Positions 33,228 to 44,885 of a DNA stretch of 64,000 nucleotides are shown in pieces. The position numbers and the translations under genes were made by a program. This stretch comes from Gerris lacustris. Taxonomy: Eukaryota > Arthropoda > Insecta > Hemiptera > Gerridae. The notes beneath the pieces are model-generated. The model was not told where the DNA came from and made no database searches. It saw only the letters and a list, made by a program, of their open reading frames with translations. The DNA lies in the NCBI GenBank assembly GCA_951217055.1, contig OX578282.1, positions 24,632,106 through 24,696,105 on the forward strand, read 5' to 3'. The stretch's first letter is position 1; every line of letters begins with the position of its first letter.

Positions 33228-34337
33228 TGAGGCGAATAGAACGGGACCGCAAACAGACTAACATAGATTTTTATAAATCTTAAACTTTTAATAAAAAAAC
33301 AAAAAAAAAAAACAACACATTTTTAGAGGAGGCTTTGACCTATTGGCCACCACTTACATGAATTAGCTAAAATTAATTAACAAAATAACGCTTCCTCACG
33401 ACCTATCACTATATAGATGAATGGTCAAATGAGTAGATTTCAAAGAACGTTACTAAAAGTAAAAAATAAAATAATAATAAGTTGTGTGCATAAGCAGGAG
33501 AAAGCAAAAAGTGCAGAATGTCGAAAGTAATATCACTAACGATACACGATACGGTATACATTTTGACAGTACAAGACACCGAAGGACAAACACGACATCT
33601 CGAATGGTTCCTGATATCTAAAATATATTCCTCTCTTTTCTTGTTCTCAAATTTTGTCAGCTTTACAACTATATAAATAATTTTGTTCTAGATTTTATAC
33701 TTTTGGAGCCACAAGTGTTTTTATGAGCGAAGGTATGCGATCTTAAAAAAAATCATAAAATTTGACCTGGTGGGAAAACGGTTAAGATTTGACCCATGGT
33801 TATTATAGCGTTTTTTTGTAGCCCACAAGACGTAGAATAACCTACTTCGTTTTTTCACATATATCGCCAGTAACCCTGCATATTGAGATAAAAACTTTAT
33901 TAAAGAGAAAATGTTTCATTTCTGTAGTTGTTTAAGTGCTTTTCCATGAAGCAATAGAAATGTTTGTTCTATGTCCCTTTGATGCTTTAAGTGTGTCTGT
34001 ACAAAGAGTAATATATGCATTCAAACATTTTCATAGACATGTTCTTCAAAATCTCTAAACTTTCCTAGCTATCTTTCACAAGATCTTTGACAAGTTTCCT
34101 ACCAACTATTGGGGAACAAACTACATGTATTTAGTATGTTAAAATATTATGTAATTCTTCAGCTTTCTGAAAATCATATACATACATGATTGCACTGCAT
34201 CAAAGTTAAAGTTAATAGCTTTATTCAAATGTTAATATTATACATTTAATAAAGTATATTCTAAAAACAAAAGTTTACCAATACTATAAATTTACTCTCG
34301 TCGGTTAGTTATTCAAATATTTCTCCAATCAAAGTGG
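33228..34337. other. non-coding DNA, nothing recognised
   Basis: A15-like run with interruptions near 33294-33312; no repeat relatives found. Confidence 0.5.
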
Positions 34338-34640
34338 TCACCTATTAAGCGACAAGCCGACATCAACTTGATTTTCTGTCTACTAACTAATTTTTGCACA
34401 TTGTCCACCACCGTTTTTTGGTGTTTGCCGTTTTTTGCCAAATGTCTATTATCAGGCTATGTCCCGCAGACGAACTTAGCCGACCACATATTCTTAAAAA
34501 GCACCAAAAGGTTAAATTATATACAAAATTCTAGCTTGATGTTAGTCAGACACTATTTTGCACGCTATCTCCTGAAGCGTAAGGTATCTCATGATTTTGT
34601 CGAGACGTATTACATTTACTCTGCTAATGTGTAATTAAAA
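34338..34640 (+). mobile_element. family D, copy 2
   Basis: Aligns with 18086-18395: 'gacatcaact', 'tctactaactaattt', 'ccaccaccgtttttt', 'atgtctattatcaggctatg', 'cttagccgaccacat', 'attcttaaa' and 'tagcttgatgttagtcagaca'. The left foldback arm is missing. Confidence 0.65.
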
Positions 34641-35118
34641 GTATATAAAGCGTGATAACTCTTGAGGAAGTGATTCTACACCCCATACATTCGCAACTGG
34701 CCTAATTATTCTAAATTGGAGTAACATTTGTATATAGGGGTTTTTTTTATTTTAAATTTGGGTTTTATAAGTAGAGTTTTGAGTTCAGTATGGTGGCTGG
34801 CCAATTTGTTCAAGTGTGTTTGTGCGCTCTGATTTTTCAATAATTGGGTTTTTAAGATTGTTTTACAATTACTCCTGCCATTATTTACTATTGATCTTCA
34901 TACTAAAACTCGTAATATTTAAAAGCTATCAAAGCTAGAGCAGCATAAGACTTATAAAGAGTACTTCCTCTAACTTTTTTTGAACTTTGCTTGTACGGAT
35001 GAGGTGCAGATTATGTTATTATTTTTTGCCCACTTCCCGACTACATAGAGAGCTGAAAGCACTGATGACAGTGCAAATTAATCAGGGTTTAAATGCTTAT
35101 ATAGATGTATGTAAATTA
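34641..35118. other. AT-rich DNA, nothing recognised
   Basis: No supportable feature. Confidence 0.45.
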
Positions 35119-35629
35119 CAGGGTGCTTCATAAAGAATGAAGCGATTCCATTATCAAATATTTTGTAAGTAAATGTATCAATCAGAATAAGGAAGTGGCT
35201 GTTTGAAAGATTAGGTTTCTAAGGTTGCCACGTAACCGCTCCAGGTGCATCGGTCTCTCAATGACGCTGAGTTGTTTGTTGACTGTCAAAATGGCGACTC
35301 CTCAACAGAAGGCGTTCTGTGTTTGCAAAAATTAAATCACAGTTTGTGATTTTTTCTCTGGGGGTTTGTAAAGGATAAAGTCTTTGTTCCCCCATTACCA
35401 ACTGACCTGAATAACTTAAATCATTGGATAACAACGATCAATTCAATTGATCGTGATATGCTTCAGTGTGTGATGTCCGTGCTGCAAGGGGTGGCCATAT
35501 TGAACCCTTGTAACATGTGAAATAAAACTTAACTGTGAGTAGAATAGTTGTATTATAAGTTCGATTTTTTGCTATTTTTCATTAAAATATTTAATCATGG
35601 AATCGGTTAATTCTTTTTTAATCACCCTG
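35119..35629 (+). mobile_element. internally deleted IS630/mariner-type element
   Basis: 'cagggtgcttcataaagaat' and the imperfect inverse ending 'atcaccctg' are flanked by TA at 35117-35118 and 35630-35631. The outer 9 bp match perfectly and the inner 'gcgattcc'/'ggaatcgg' also matches. It retains both ends of a transposase gene but lacks the middle. Confidence 0.85.
35291..35520 (+). pseudogene. transposase N- and C-terminal scraps, joined by deletion
   Basis: ATG at 35291 starts MATPQQKAFCV, a common first line of insect IS630-like transposases. About 50 bp later the sequence jumps to the C-terminal region: CDFF with 'gggggtttgtaaaggataaag', then PLPTDLNDL-like sequence in shifted frames, then NSIDRDMLQ at 35440-35466. 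The helix-turn-helix domain and the first two catalytic aspartates are deleted. Several frameshifts and stops. Confidence 0.75.
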
Positions 35630-35915
35630 TATTTTGTTTTAATTCAATCACTTTCCAGGACATCGCGTTGCGTTTTGATTTTCTGCTAGTTACCAGTCTG
35701 TCGGTACTTTATATTACCTCTTCACACATTCAGCCCTGTTTCACTTTAATGTATTGCATGCTAAGTATCATTCTATCACTTGCTTTCACCTTCAGGTGGG
35801 ATTCTTGACTATACGTCTTATTTTTCTCTATTTATCAGTTTCTTTTTTACCTGTTCTCCATTTTTTTCTCCCTTAATATACCTATTTTTCTTTCATGTTC
35901 CTTTAAGTTTTTTTT
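35630..35915. other. non-coding DNA
   Basis: T-rich, nothing recognised. Confidence 0.45.
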
Positions 35916-36110
35916 TTGCTTCCGTCTTTTCCGGAAGTTGACGAGAATCATTGTGATTATTCTGAAGAACAAAATGTTTTGTCTCCGAAGTTCCAGACAT
36001 AAATCCGTTTCAGGCATCAGGGAACATTTTGTGGTCCGGATTTGTCTGTCAGTCTGTCCGTCAGCATATTTGTCACTAATTGGAAGAACTAGTCATACAT
36101 GTCTAAGATA
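35916..36110 (+). mobile_element. family G, hairpin-end fragment
   Basis: Starts with a degraded hairpin ('gcttccg', 'cggaag'), then 'attctgaagaac', 'aatccgtttcaggcatcagg'-like sequence, and 'gtctgtcagtctgtccg'. It stops abruptly about 200 bp in. Confidence 0.65.
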
Positions 36111-36151
36111 GATATTAATTTTTATCGAAGTAGTGTTGTTTTTTTTAAATT

Positions 36152-36392
36152 GTCTGCCAATGATTGTGGCTTATAACTTCCTCGTATCCTATCACGTATA
36201 CTTTAATGATGTTATGTTTTACAACCAATAATTGTTCAATTATTGTTATTTTTTTAAAATCTGTTTTTAAATTTTATTCTGATATTTTACATGAATAAAA
36301 GTACCAATTTAGCAAAATTTTAAGAGTGCAGACGGTTGGAATTATCAATAGACCGACCATCTATGGGCTACTTTCGACAAACCATCCAAATA
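36152..36392 (-). mobile_element. family G copy, left part, split by a pogo insertion
   Basis: Begins at the 'gccaat..tgtggc' end ('cttcctcgtatcctatcacg') and runs to 'ctactttcgacaaaccatccaaa'. It resumes at 37149 with 'tatcttaaaatttagatgag', as expected from the uninterrupted copy near 44090-44140. Confidence 0.7.
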
Positions 36393-37148
36393 CAGTAGAG
36401 TCTCGCTTATCCGGACCCCGCTAGTCCGGACATCCGTTTAATCAGGACGGGCCAAATACTATGTAAAAATTGGAACCAGGGCCTGTTCAGATTTATGAAT
36501 AATTAGATAATTGGAGTTTCTACTTTTATTGTCTATTAAAAATGTATGAAATTGTTCCTAGTATAGTTTACAGGTGTATATTCCAACGTTCTAACACGAG
36601 GAATACCCGGTATTTTTTTGTTAAAAATAAACAGATTTAGAATAATTAGGATAAGTAAGAACATCGATAAATCTGATTCGGTTCCGTAGAAATGTAAGGG
36701 GCGGAAGATATAAAGGTAGTGTATTCCTATAAATACAATTTTATGTGACTGAGATGGAGAGAGGGTTTTGAAACATATAGCGGCGGCTCAACGCAGTTCC
36801 AAGAAATTTCGCCAAGCCACCAATGTCTAATGTCTCAACTTTTTGTGAAATTATTATCGTTCCTCGAATTTCATATCGGAACACAGGAAGTTCTTCTCAG
36901 GAAGTCCCTTCTATACCTGCCACCTGCTTAATAGATTGTCGTTTTATTTAAATTCATTTGATATTCGGACTGGTGACAGAACAGCTACTAACAAAAGTAA
37001 TTTTTACGATAAAAACATCGATTTTAATAGTTTTACCCTACTAAAACTTGTTTTACAAACATTTTAAAACTGATTCCGTTTAATCCGGACTTTCGGTAAT
37101 CCGGACTGGGTCCGGTCCCGTCAAACCCGGATTAGCGAGACTCTAATG
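36393..37148. mobile_element. pogo/Tigger-type MITE inserted in family G
   Basis: Ends 'cagtagagtctcgcttatccgg' (22 nt, here 'cagtagagtctcgc' + 'ttatccgg') and 'ccggattagcgagactctaatg' (likewise split) are inverted and typical of pogo/Tigger termini. TA flanks lie at 36391-36392 and 37149-37150. The 756-bp interior contains no transposase frame. A second pair of 'tccggac' motifs close to each end gives extended subterminal pairing. Its removal restores a continuous family G element. Confidence 0.85.
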
Positions 37149-37182
37149 TATCTTAAAATTTAGATGAGTTCTTTTAAAGATA
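37149..37182 (-). mobile_element. family G copy, right part after pogo insertion
   Basis: 'tcttaaaatttagatgag' and 'tcttttaaagata' continue the G copy interrupted at 36392. It then breaks off against the next G element. Confidence 0.6.
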
Positions 37183-37184
37183 GT

Positions 37185-37622
37185 GTACCAATTTGTGTGG
37201 TCTATAGCTTCCTCGCATCCGATCAAGCACTTTAATGATGTTATTCTTTTACAACCTATTATTGTATTGTGTATTTGTCTCCCTACTTTATTTTTAAATC
37301 TGTAAAAATGTTTTGCTTTTCTTTGGAAAAGAAACAAATACGCTCAGATGGTTGAAACTTACATGGACCCAATAATGGGCAAATTATGACCTACCATCCA
37401 AATTTCATTAGAATCGGAAGAGTAGTTTTTAAGATATGTTGGTTTGCAAAAACCAACATGCCGAAAAATGAAATGAAATGTGACCGAAAAATGTTCCCTG
37501 ATTTCTGGAATGAATTTCTGTCTTGGATATTTTTTTTTAAATCGGATACATAAAGAATGTTCGTTCTTCAGTACCATCATATAGCTTCCGAGCTTCAGTA
37601 TCTTCGGTAAGCACGGATGCTA
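37185..37622 (-). mobile_element. family G element, short complete copy
   Basis: From 'taccaatttgtgtgg' and 'atagcttcctcgcatcc' to a mutated hairpin end ('gcttccgagc', 'atcttcggtaagc', 'cggatgc'). The interior shares 'gttgaaacttacatgg', 'tgacctaccatccaaatttc', 'tttttaagatatg' and 'ttccctgat' with 44190-44471. Confidence 0.78.
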
Positions 37623-37709
37623 AATGTATACAAAGGTTTAACAAGGACGTGCAAAATTAGGTGATTGTAGGATTCTCTGTGATACGAGTGAGTGGCCCTT
37701 CAAGTTTTC

Positions 37710-37770
37710 TAGGGATGAATTTCTTTGAATGTCGTAGGGATGAATTTCTTAGAATGTCCAAGGGATGAAT
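37710..37770 (+). repeat. 25-26-bp minisatellite, 2.4 units
   Basis: 'tagggatgaatttctt' starts at 37710 and 37735, with a partial third unit 'agggatgaat' at 37761. The first two units differ at two or three positions. Confidence 0.85.
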
Positions 37771-38560
37771 ACGCAATGTAGTCTCTACCTTACTCTTACC
37801 CAGTCACCCTATATACAACCTTCCCAAAAAATATATAACTACTAAGCTAAGATATATCCACGCCTGTAAGGAACTACATGTATATTTATTTATATAGAGA
37901 AGTCTGTAAACTAAACAATTTATTTATATGTATACTTTATTTCGTCCGTCTTTTCATCTTATTTAGATGCAAATTTAGGGATTGAGGTTCTTCAGTTAAA
38001 GTTAGATACCCATCCTTTATAAAATGAGAAATTGAAGTAAAAAAGAAATGTATTTTGCTTTTTACTCTCAGCCACGAAATATATAATATAGAAATGAAAG
38101 TATTTTAATTGAACAAAAAGTATTTTTTGTTTAAAGATTTTAATGGATTAACCTGCTTTAGAAAAGTTGTTACTATCGTTAATTCAAATTATGCAATTTG
38201 TTTTTAATAATAAAAAATTGTTTCATATATAATGGTGCACAACATTTCTGGCTATAATGGGGTTAATAATTCTTTAGCAAAAGTTTCTCTGATGTCGTTT
38301 TTTTTCTTCTTCGTATTTAGTTTTAATGAAATTACAACATTTCTTTAACCCCTAATTAGATTATTATAGTTTTTATTTTATAAACGTATTCTTCTTCTCA
38401 CAGTTCTGTTTTATAACTTTAACAAATGTTTAATGGAAAAATAATTTAATAGCATTTTAAAAGTAGAGGGAATAAATGGATCAGAGATGCAACACTTGGA
38501 AAAACGTTTTCTCAAAGTATGTTCTTATGATAAGTGTATGAACAGGTTCATTGGGGCGTA
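37771..38560. other. AT-rich DNA, nothing recognised
   Basis: No supportable feature. Confidence 0.5.
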
Positions 38561-38895
38561 ACCCTCGCACGTAGAAGTATTTTGATGGTGTAAAAAAATT
38601 CCATTTCAAGATTTTGATCGATTCTAGATCCACCACCACAGGTGACAGTTCCGGTGACAGTTAAGTGGGTTTATTTCCATTTAAATGATTTGATTTAAAA
38701 CGGAAAAATATTTCGATGGGTATAAAAAGCTCCATTGGAACCTTGTTCCTCCTCCTGTCACCTTGGGGCTCGGACTAGCTGTAGACTGTAGGTTAGAGCA
38801 ATCTCTAGCGCCCCGCGACCCATCGAGAGCCTTGCATCTACGATACGGTCTATCTCCTATAATTAAATTATGCGTCTCTAGTCTCTGCACGATGT
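38561..38895. other. unexplained GC-richer block
   Basis: 'attttgatggtgtaaaaa..ttccatt' (38579) and 'atttcgatgggtataaaaagctccatt' (38709, quoted in part) are diverged direct repeats about 130 bp apart. The 69-codon minus-strand frame (38890-38681) shows no recognisable domain. It may be a repeat without other copies in the window. Confidence 0.3.
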
Positions 38896-39287
38896 CATCA
38901 ACGCAGCTATTCTCGATGCATCAATAATTAAATACTTTTATTATGTTTCATTTAGCAATGAAAGACAAATATTGCAACCTATACCTATCTGATCCACTTC
39001 GAAATCAGAAATCACTCTGAAATTTGGCTAAGAGAAACGTTTCCGAGGGCATTATAATAATGTCATTAGTGTAACAAAATCATTTGGTTTAGCCGATAAA
39101 TCAATAAATATCTAGATTTTTATGGAGAAAGTTTGGCTGTAAAAAAACGAAAAGGAAATTTCATTTCAGAAATTCAACAATGACGACCACTGACAGCTGA
39201 GTGTGGTTAGAATAGATTACAAGATTTAATGTGACCAAGAATAAAAAATATAAAATAATATTATACTTAAAAAAAGTAAAGACACGC
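38896..39287. other. AT-rich DNA, nothing recognised
   Basis: No supportable feature. Confidence 0.45.
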
Positions 39288-39516
39288 ATTTACAAAACAT
39301 GCTCTAAAAAGGAGAAATCATTTCATTAACAGCCACAGTACTGCGATCATCACAGTATATGCGTATGTCAATAAAGATAAAAGCGTGAGGTGCTATCAAC
39401 AGGTTTTGTCATTTGTAGATAGCGCCCCACGTTGATGACCCTCGTAATAATAATAATAATAATAATGTGGCTGTTAATAAATATTTTTCTCCTTTTTGGT
39501 GTATGCTTTGTAAAAT
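39288..39516. mobile_element. 229-bp foldback element
   Basis: Left arm 39288-39337 ('atttacaaaacatgc', 'aaaaaggagaaa', 'attaacagccaca') and right arm 39466-39516 are reverse complements with a few mismatches. Inside, 'gtgaggtgctatcaac' and 'gtagatagcgccccac' also pair, so most of the element can fold. A (TAA)7 tract at 39445-39466 lies only on the right side. Confidence 0.78.
39445..39466. repeat. (TAA)7 microsatellite
   Basis: Simple trinucleotide run inside the foldback. Confidence 0.95.
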
Positions 39517-40100
39517 GTGTTATTATTTATTTATTTTTATTTTTTTAATATTTTAGGTGTAAATTTGGCCCAAAATTCTAAAAGAACATAAACAAATATT
39601 TCTCTAGGTTGAAGTATAGGTCTTGGGTTCACAAGTACAAAAGAAATAACACACTCCCGTTAAAAACAGTTTCTTAACTGGACTGTATTTTGGAACCAGA
39701 TCATTTTCGGCTGGAAACTAGACCTGCAATTCAGAATTTTTGGTTCGGGTTTAGCATTTTCCCCTTTCTATAGTTGTGGCTCCAAGATCCATACCTCGAC
39801 CGAAAAAGTACCAAAACAAATGTAATTAATGCACTAGTGACTGTGTGAATGCGAATACATTCATAGCTGGGATTTTTGTCTATACTATAACTAAAAGCAA
39901 CGCTTTTTAACATCAAAGAGGAGAAATTAAACTGGAAGTAATACTTTCTTGTTAATATACGTATGAAAGGGATATTTTACTCAAAAGGATTAAAAGGTTT
40001 CAATGTCTAAAGGAAATGGTAGCTACTCTCTGTTATTTAAATTTAAATGACAACAAAGAAAACAAGGTAATTTAAATACAATTAAATAAAAAAGGCAATA
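39517..40100. other. AT-rich DNA, nothing recognised
   Basis: No supportable feature. Confidence 0.45.
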
Positions 40101-40173
40101 ATGGGTTGTGAAAGCATAACATCAATAAAGAATGTGATCACATGCGAGGAAGCTATGTGCCTAATTGACAGAA
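40101..40173 (+). mobile_element. family G, end fragment
   Basis: 'gttgtgaaagcataacatc', 'gcgaggaagctatgtgcc' and 'aattgacag' match the non-hairpin end of family G (compare 25330-25398). Confidence 0.65.
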
Positions 40174-41562
40174 TATTTTAAAAAACAAGTCGGAACACAA
40201 AAACAAAGTCGGAACCACAAAAATCCATAAAACAAGACGAGTTAGCTTTAATAATTATAAAATGTCCACACAGGTAAATTTTTATTTGTGTAATCAAAGG
40301 CCAGCAACATGTATCATATTTCTAAATTAATCAACTGATAAATGTTTTTACATATCTGAAATAAAATTTAATCTGTAGTAAATAGAGTAATTGGTTCCTT
40401 GTATGTTTAATTTCATTGCTGGGACTTAAGCCATAGTGTTTCCGACTTTGTATCAACTAATACCAATCATAGGAAAAGAAATAAAAAATAAATCATACGT
40501 TTTTTTGTAAAAAGGTATATATATACAAAACAAAAGTATTATAAAACATAAATTAAAAAAAATAATAATAAATACTATATACAAAAAGAAACACAAATCA
40601 ACTAACTTGAATTATACGATTTTATTTTTTTTTTTAAATAATAATTGTACATACAAGATTTTGTATAATAATATTTACTTGCCAGGTACCTGTACTTTGC
40701 TACGGAACATGTAATGTTCAATTTAATTGATTTCTGTAAACTATCTTGTGGCTATTTTTTAATTAGTAGTGATTCCCATGAACACTTGTATACTATATGT
40801 TTGCCACTAAACACTACTGAGAGTAAAAACAGAACTCAAAAAAATAAAATTAACTTTCAGAGCCGATTTGAGAATTATTTCATGAGTTCGTAGTATATTA
40901 AATTCAGCTAATTAATCGTGATTCAAGCATGCACTACTGATCTTTGGTAAAGTTTGTTACTTGTTTTTTTTTGTTTTTTTTCTTTTGTACAATCACAAAT
41001 AACTCAAATACAATTTTATGTACAAAAATCAAATCCCCTCAACGGGAAATTATAATGGAAATTGCATCTTGTACTGACCAATAAATTTCTGCAGTGTAGA
41101 AAGCTAATAAATATGTAGGACTTAAATTAGATCAAATTTTGTTATTGATGGCTATTAAAGACCACAAGCTCTTTAAAATGCTGTGGTTCTAAAAAATGTT
41201 AATAAATTTATAAAATATATTATCAATAGAGGAAGAATTGAATGGATATTATTAATAAAAATAGTGATTTTTATAGTCTTTGAAGATAAGAGCAATTTAC
41301 TTTTCAAAAATTGAATAAAAAACCTGATAGCCATGTAAAGTTAATAATTTTTGTTTTATTTAATTTTTCTTTGAACCCGTGTTCTCTATATATTCTTATT
41401 TTTTTATTGAAATAAAAAAACAATAAAATAAATTGATGTAGAAAGTAAAATAAATTGGAAACCAGGGTTGTTTAACACAGACACCAGATGTACCCCCTAA
41501 TATAAATATAGAAAATGATAATAAAAAATGTAATTTTTAAAAAATGAAATTATTAAAAACTA
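40174..41562. other. AT-rich DNA, nothing recognised
   Basis: Many A-runs; no repeat relatives or coding frame. Confidence 0.5.
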
Positions 41563-41600
41563 GCTTTCACCCCGCGCTCTGCGTGGGGCTCTTGCTAAAA
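41563..41600 (-). mobile_element. Helitron-like 3' terminus (candidate)
   Basis: Read on the minus strand: a GC-rich stem ('ccccacgc', 'gcgcgggg'), then 'tgaaag' and CTAG followed by T. This is the CTRR end preceded by a hairpin, as in Helitrons, with insertion next to T. It stands alone; a 5' TC end was not located. Confidence 0.4.
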
Positions 41601-42769
<1,169 letters not shown>

Positions 42770-42801
42770 AGAAACATAAAAAAGAAATTAGGGAGAAATA
42801 A

Positions 42802-44880
42802 AGAAAAACTCTAAGAAAAGGCCAAAAAAAGAAAATACTCTGCCAATTAATGTGGCACATAGCTTCCTCGCAAATAAAAGACCAAATTAAGAAAAATACC
42901 TCGATAATCATAATCAAAAAGTTGGAATGGCGCATCACTGTTCCAGTAAATATTTAATAAAGTTGAAGAAATTTAAACATTTGTTGAAGAAACAAAGCCT
43001 CCAACAAGCACCAAAAGTTAGAGCACATAATATAATTAATTTAATAAACAAATATAAAACTGAAACCAAATCGTAGAAACCGCTGTATAAACAGTTTTTT
43101 TAAATTTACCCCCTCAAAACTAAAAATAACACAATATAGAATACAACAAAAATTAATCTACTCTGCAAGAGCTTTTCAACGATATACATCATATTATAAA
43201 AGATTAACTTTAACATTTGTACCCCTGTACTCTGAGGTACCAAAGTTATATTTTTAAAAAACAAACAATACAAAAGGGCATTCATTTAACTAATAAATGC
43301 ATATGAATAAAAAACCTAATATCAAAAAAGTATTTAAACCCTTTAACCTACAACAAAATTATAAATCGGTAATCGGTACAAAAGTATATGTACAACATTT
43401 TTAAAAAATAAACAAATAAAATAGCTTTAATGTACATATCAAGGCCTTTAAAATGATATACGACACAATATTAAAAACAAAAAAAAATGGTCACGTGACA
43501 CAGCGCACGGGAAAAAGTTTACTCTCATGTTCTCAGCAAGTAGGATGAACTGATAAAATAAAATATACTCAATTTAAAGAACATTAGTGTGAGATTCAAT
43601 CGCCGCAATCAGAAATAAAATCGGCCAACTATTATAGAAACTATGGCCATTCAAAGAAAAAAATGGAAAAAAATAAAACCAAAAAATAACAAAATTATCA
43701 CCATCTAAGGTACAACCTAAAGTTGTAGATCTTTTAAAATCAGTTAATAAAAACCACTTGTGCTATCCATTTTCTAATACGACTTACCGTTTAGCCGCAA
43801 TAAGCCCCCAAACCAGCTTAAAAATCAAGTCACCCATTTTTATTTTTTTAAGGGGGGAAGGAGGGGGAAAAGTGAACTTTGTATAATTATTTTGGTGCAC
43901 AATATGGACGTTGCGCGTCGAATGGCGCAAACCACACGTCTCCAGCTCTTCTGGAAGTGGGTAAGCATTAATGTCAGTCAGTGAGTCAGTTAGCCATGCG
44001 GCTTTATAATATGAGACATATTAATTTAGCAGGATTTAAAGTGCGCAGAAAGTTGAAATTAGGCAGGTGTTATCTGCAGGCTACTTTCGACAAACCATAA
44101 AAATTTCATAAAAATCAGATGATTACTCTTAAAGATATGGCTGTAAATAAATGTATGTTTGTGAGCATGTGGATGACAAACAAATAAGCGCAGAAGGTTG
44201 AAACTTATATGGGACCAACAATGGGCTACTTATGACCTACCACCCAAATTTCATTAAAATTGGACGTGTAGTTTTTAAGATATGGCGGTTCGCAAATATT
44301 GAACGACAGACCGACAGACCGACAGACCGACAGACAGACACGGAACCAAAAATGTTCCCTGATGTCTGAAACGGATTTCTGTCTTGGAATTTTTGAAATC
44401 GGGGACCTAAAATTTTTTCGTTCTTCAGAACGATCACATAGCTTCCGTTACCTTCGGTAAGCTCGGAAGCAAAATGGAAGATGAGAATGAACAAAACATT
44501 AAAGGGCCAACAAGCATCTAATAATGAATACTACTAATACCTATGGTACGAATAGTACATACAACAAAACAGACACCATGCAGTTAGAAGGAACTTAAAC
44601 CCCTTTGCAGAGGTCCTGTCCTTATCTATAAAATACATACGAGTATCCATATATAATAATATGAGTTGATAAGGGAAGGTTTGGAGGAGTGGTGTACTTA
44701 TGAGCGAGAAATTCTAGAAAAGCATTTTAGATAAGCACCTTTAGTATTTAGGAATTATCAGAACCTACAAAAAGAGCAGGATGTTGGCCCATCTAATTTC
44801 TAAAGAATACCTAGTATTTATTTACGATAAACTATGTGACAATATATATTATACAAAAAAAACATGAAAAGGAAATTAGA
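42802..44880. repeat. 2.08-kb tandem duplication, unit 1
   Basis: 2079 bp repeated at 44886-46963. Line-by-line comparison shows one base substitution ('aaaaagtttact' versus 'aaaaagattact', 43514/45598 area) and one missing A in a run ('aaacaaaaaaaaatgg' versus one A fewer). The unit contains a complete family G element and about 400 bp of unique flank. No gene is inside. Confidence 0.95.
42841..44471 (-). mobile_element. family G element, long copy inside unit 1
   Basis: From 'tgccaattaatgtggcacat' to the intact compound hairpin and 'aaaa', about 1.63 kb. The interior has 'gtctccagctcttctgg', 'gtcagtcagtgagtcagtta', four 'gacagacc' steps at about 44306-44335, and 'ccgatttcaaaaattcc' in reverse. 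The 85-codon minus-strand frame at 44237-44494 is only a translation of repeat sequence. Confidence 0.85.
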
Positions 44881-44885
44881 TTCTT

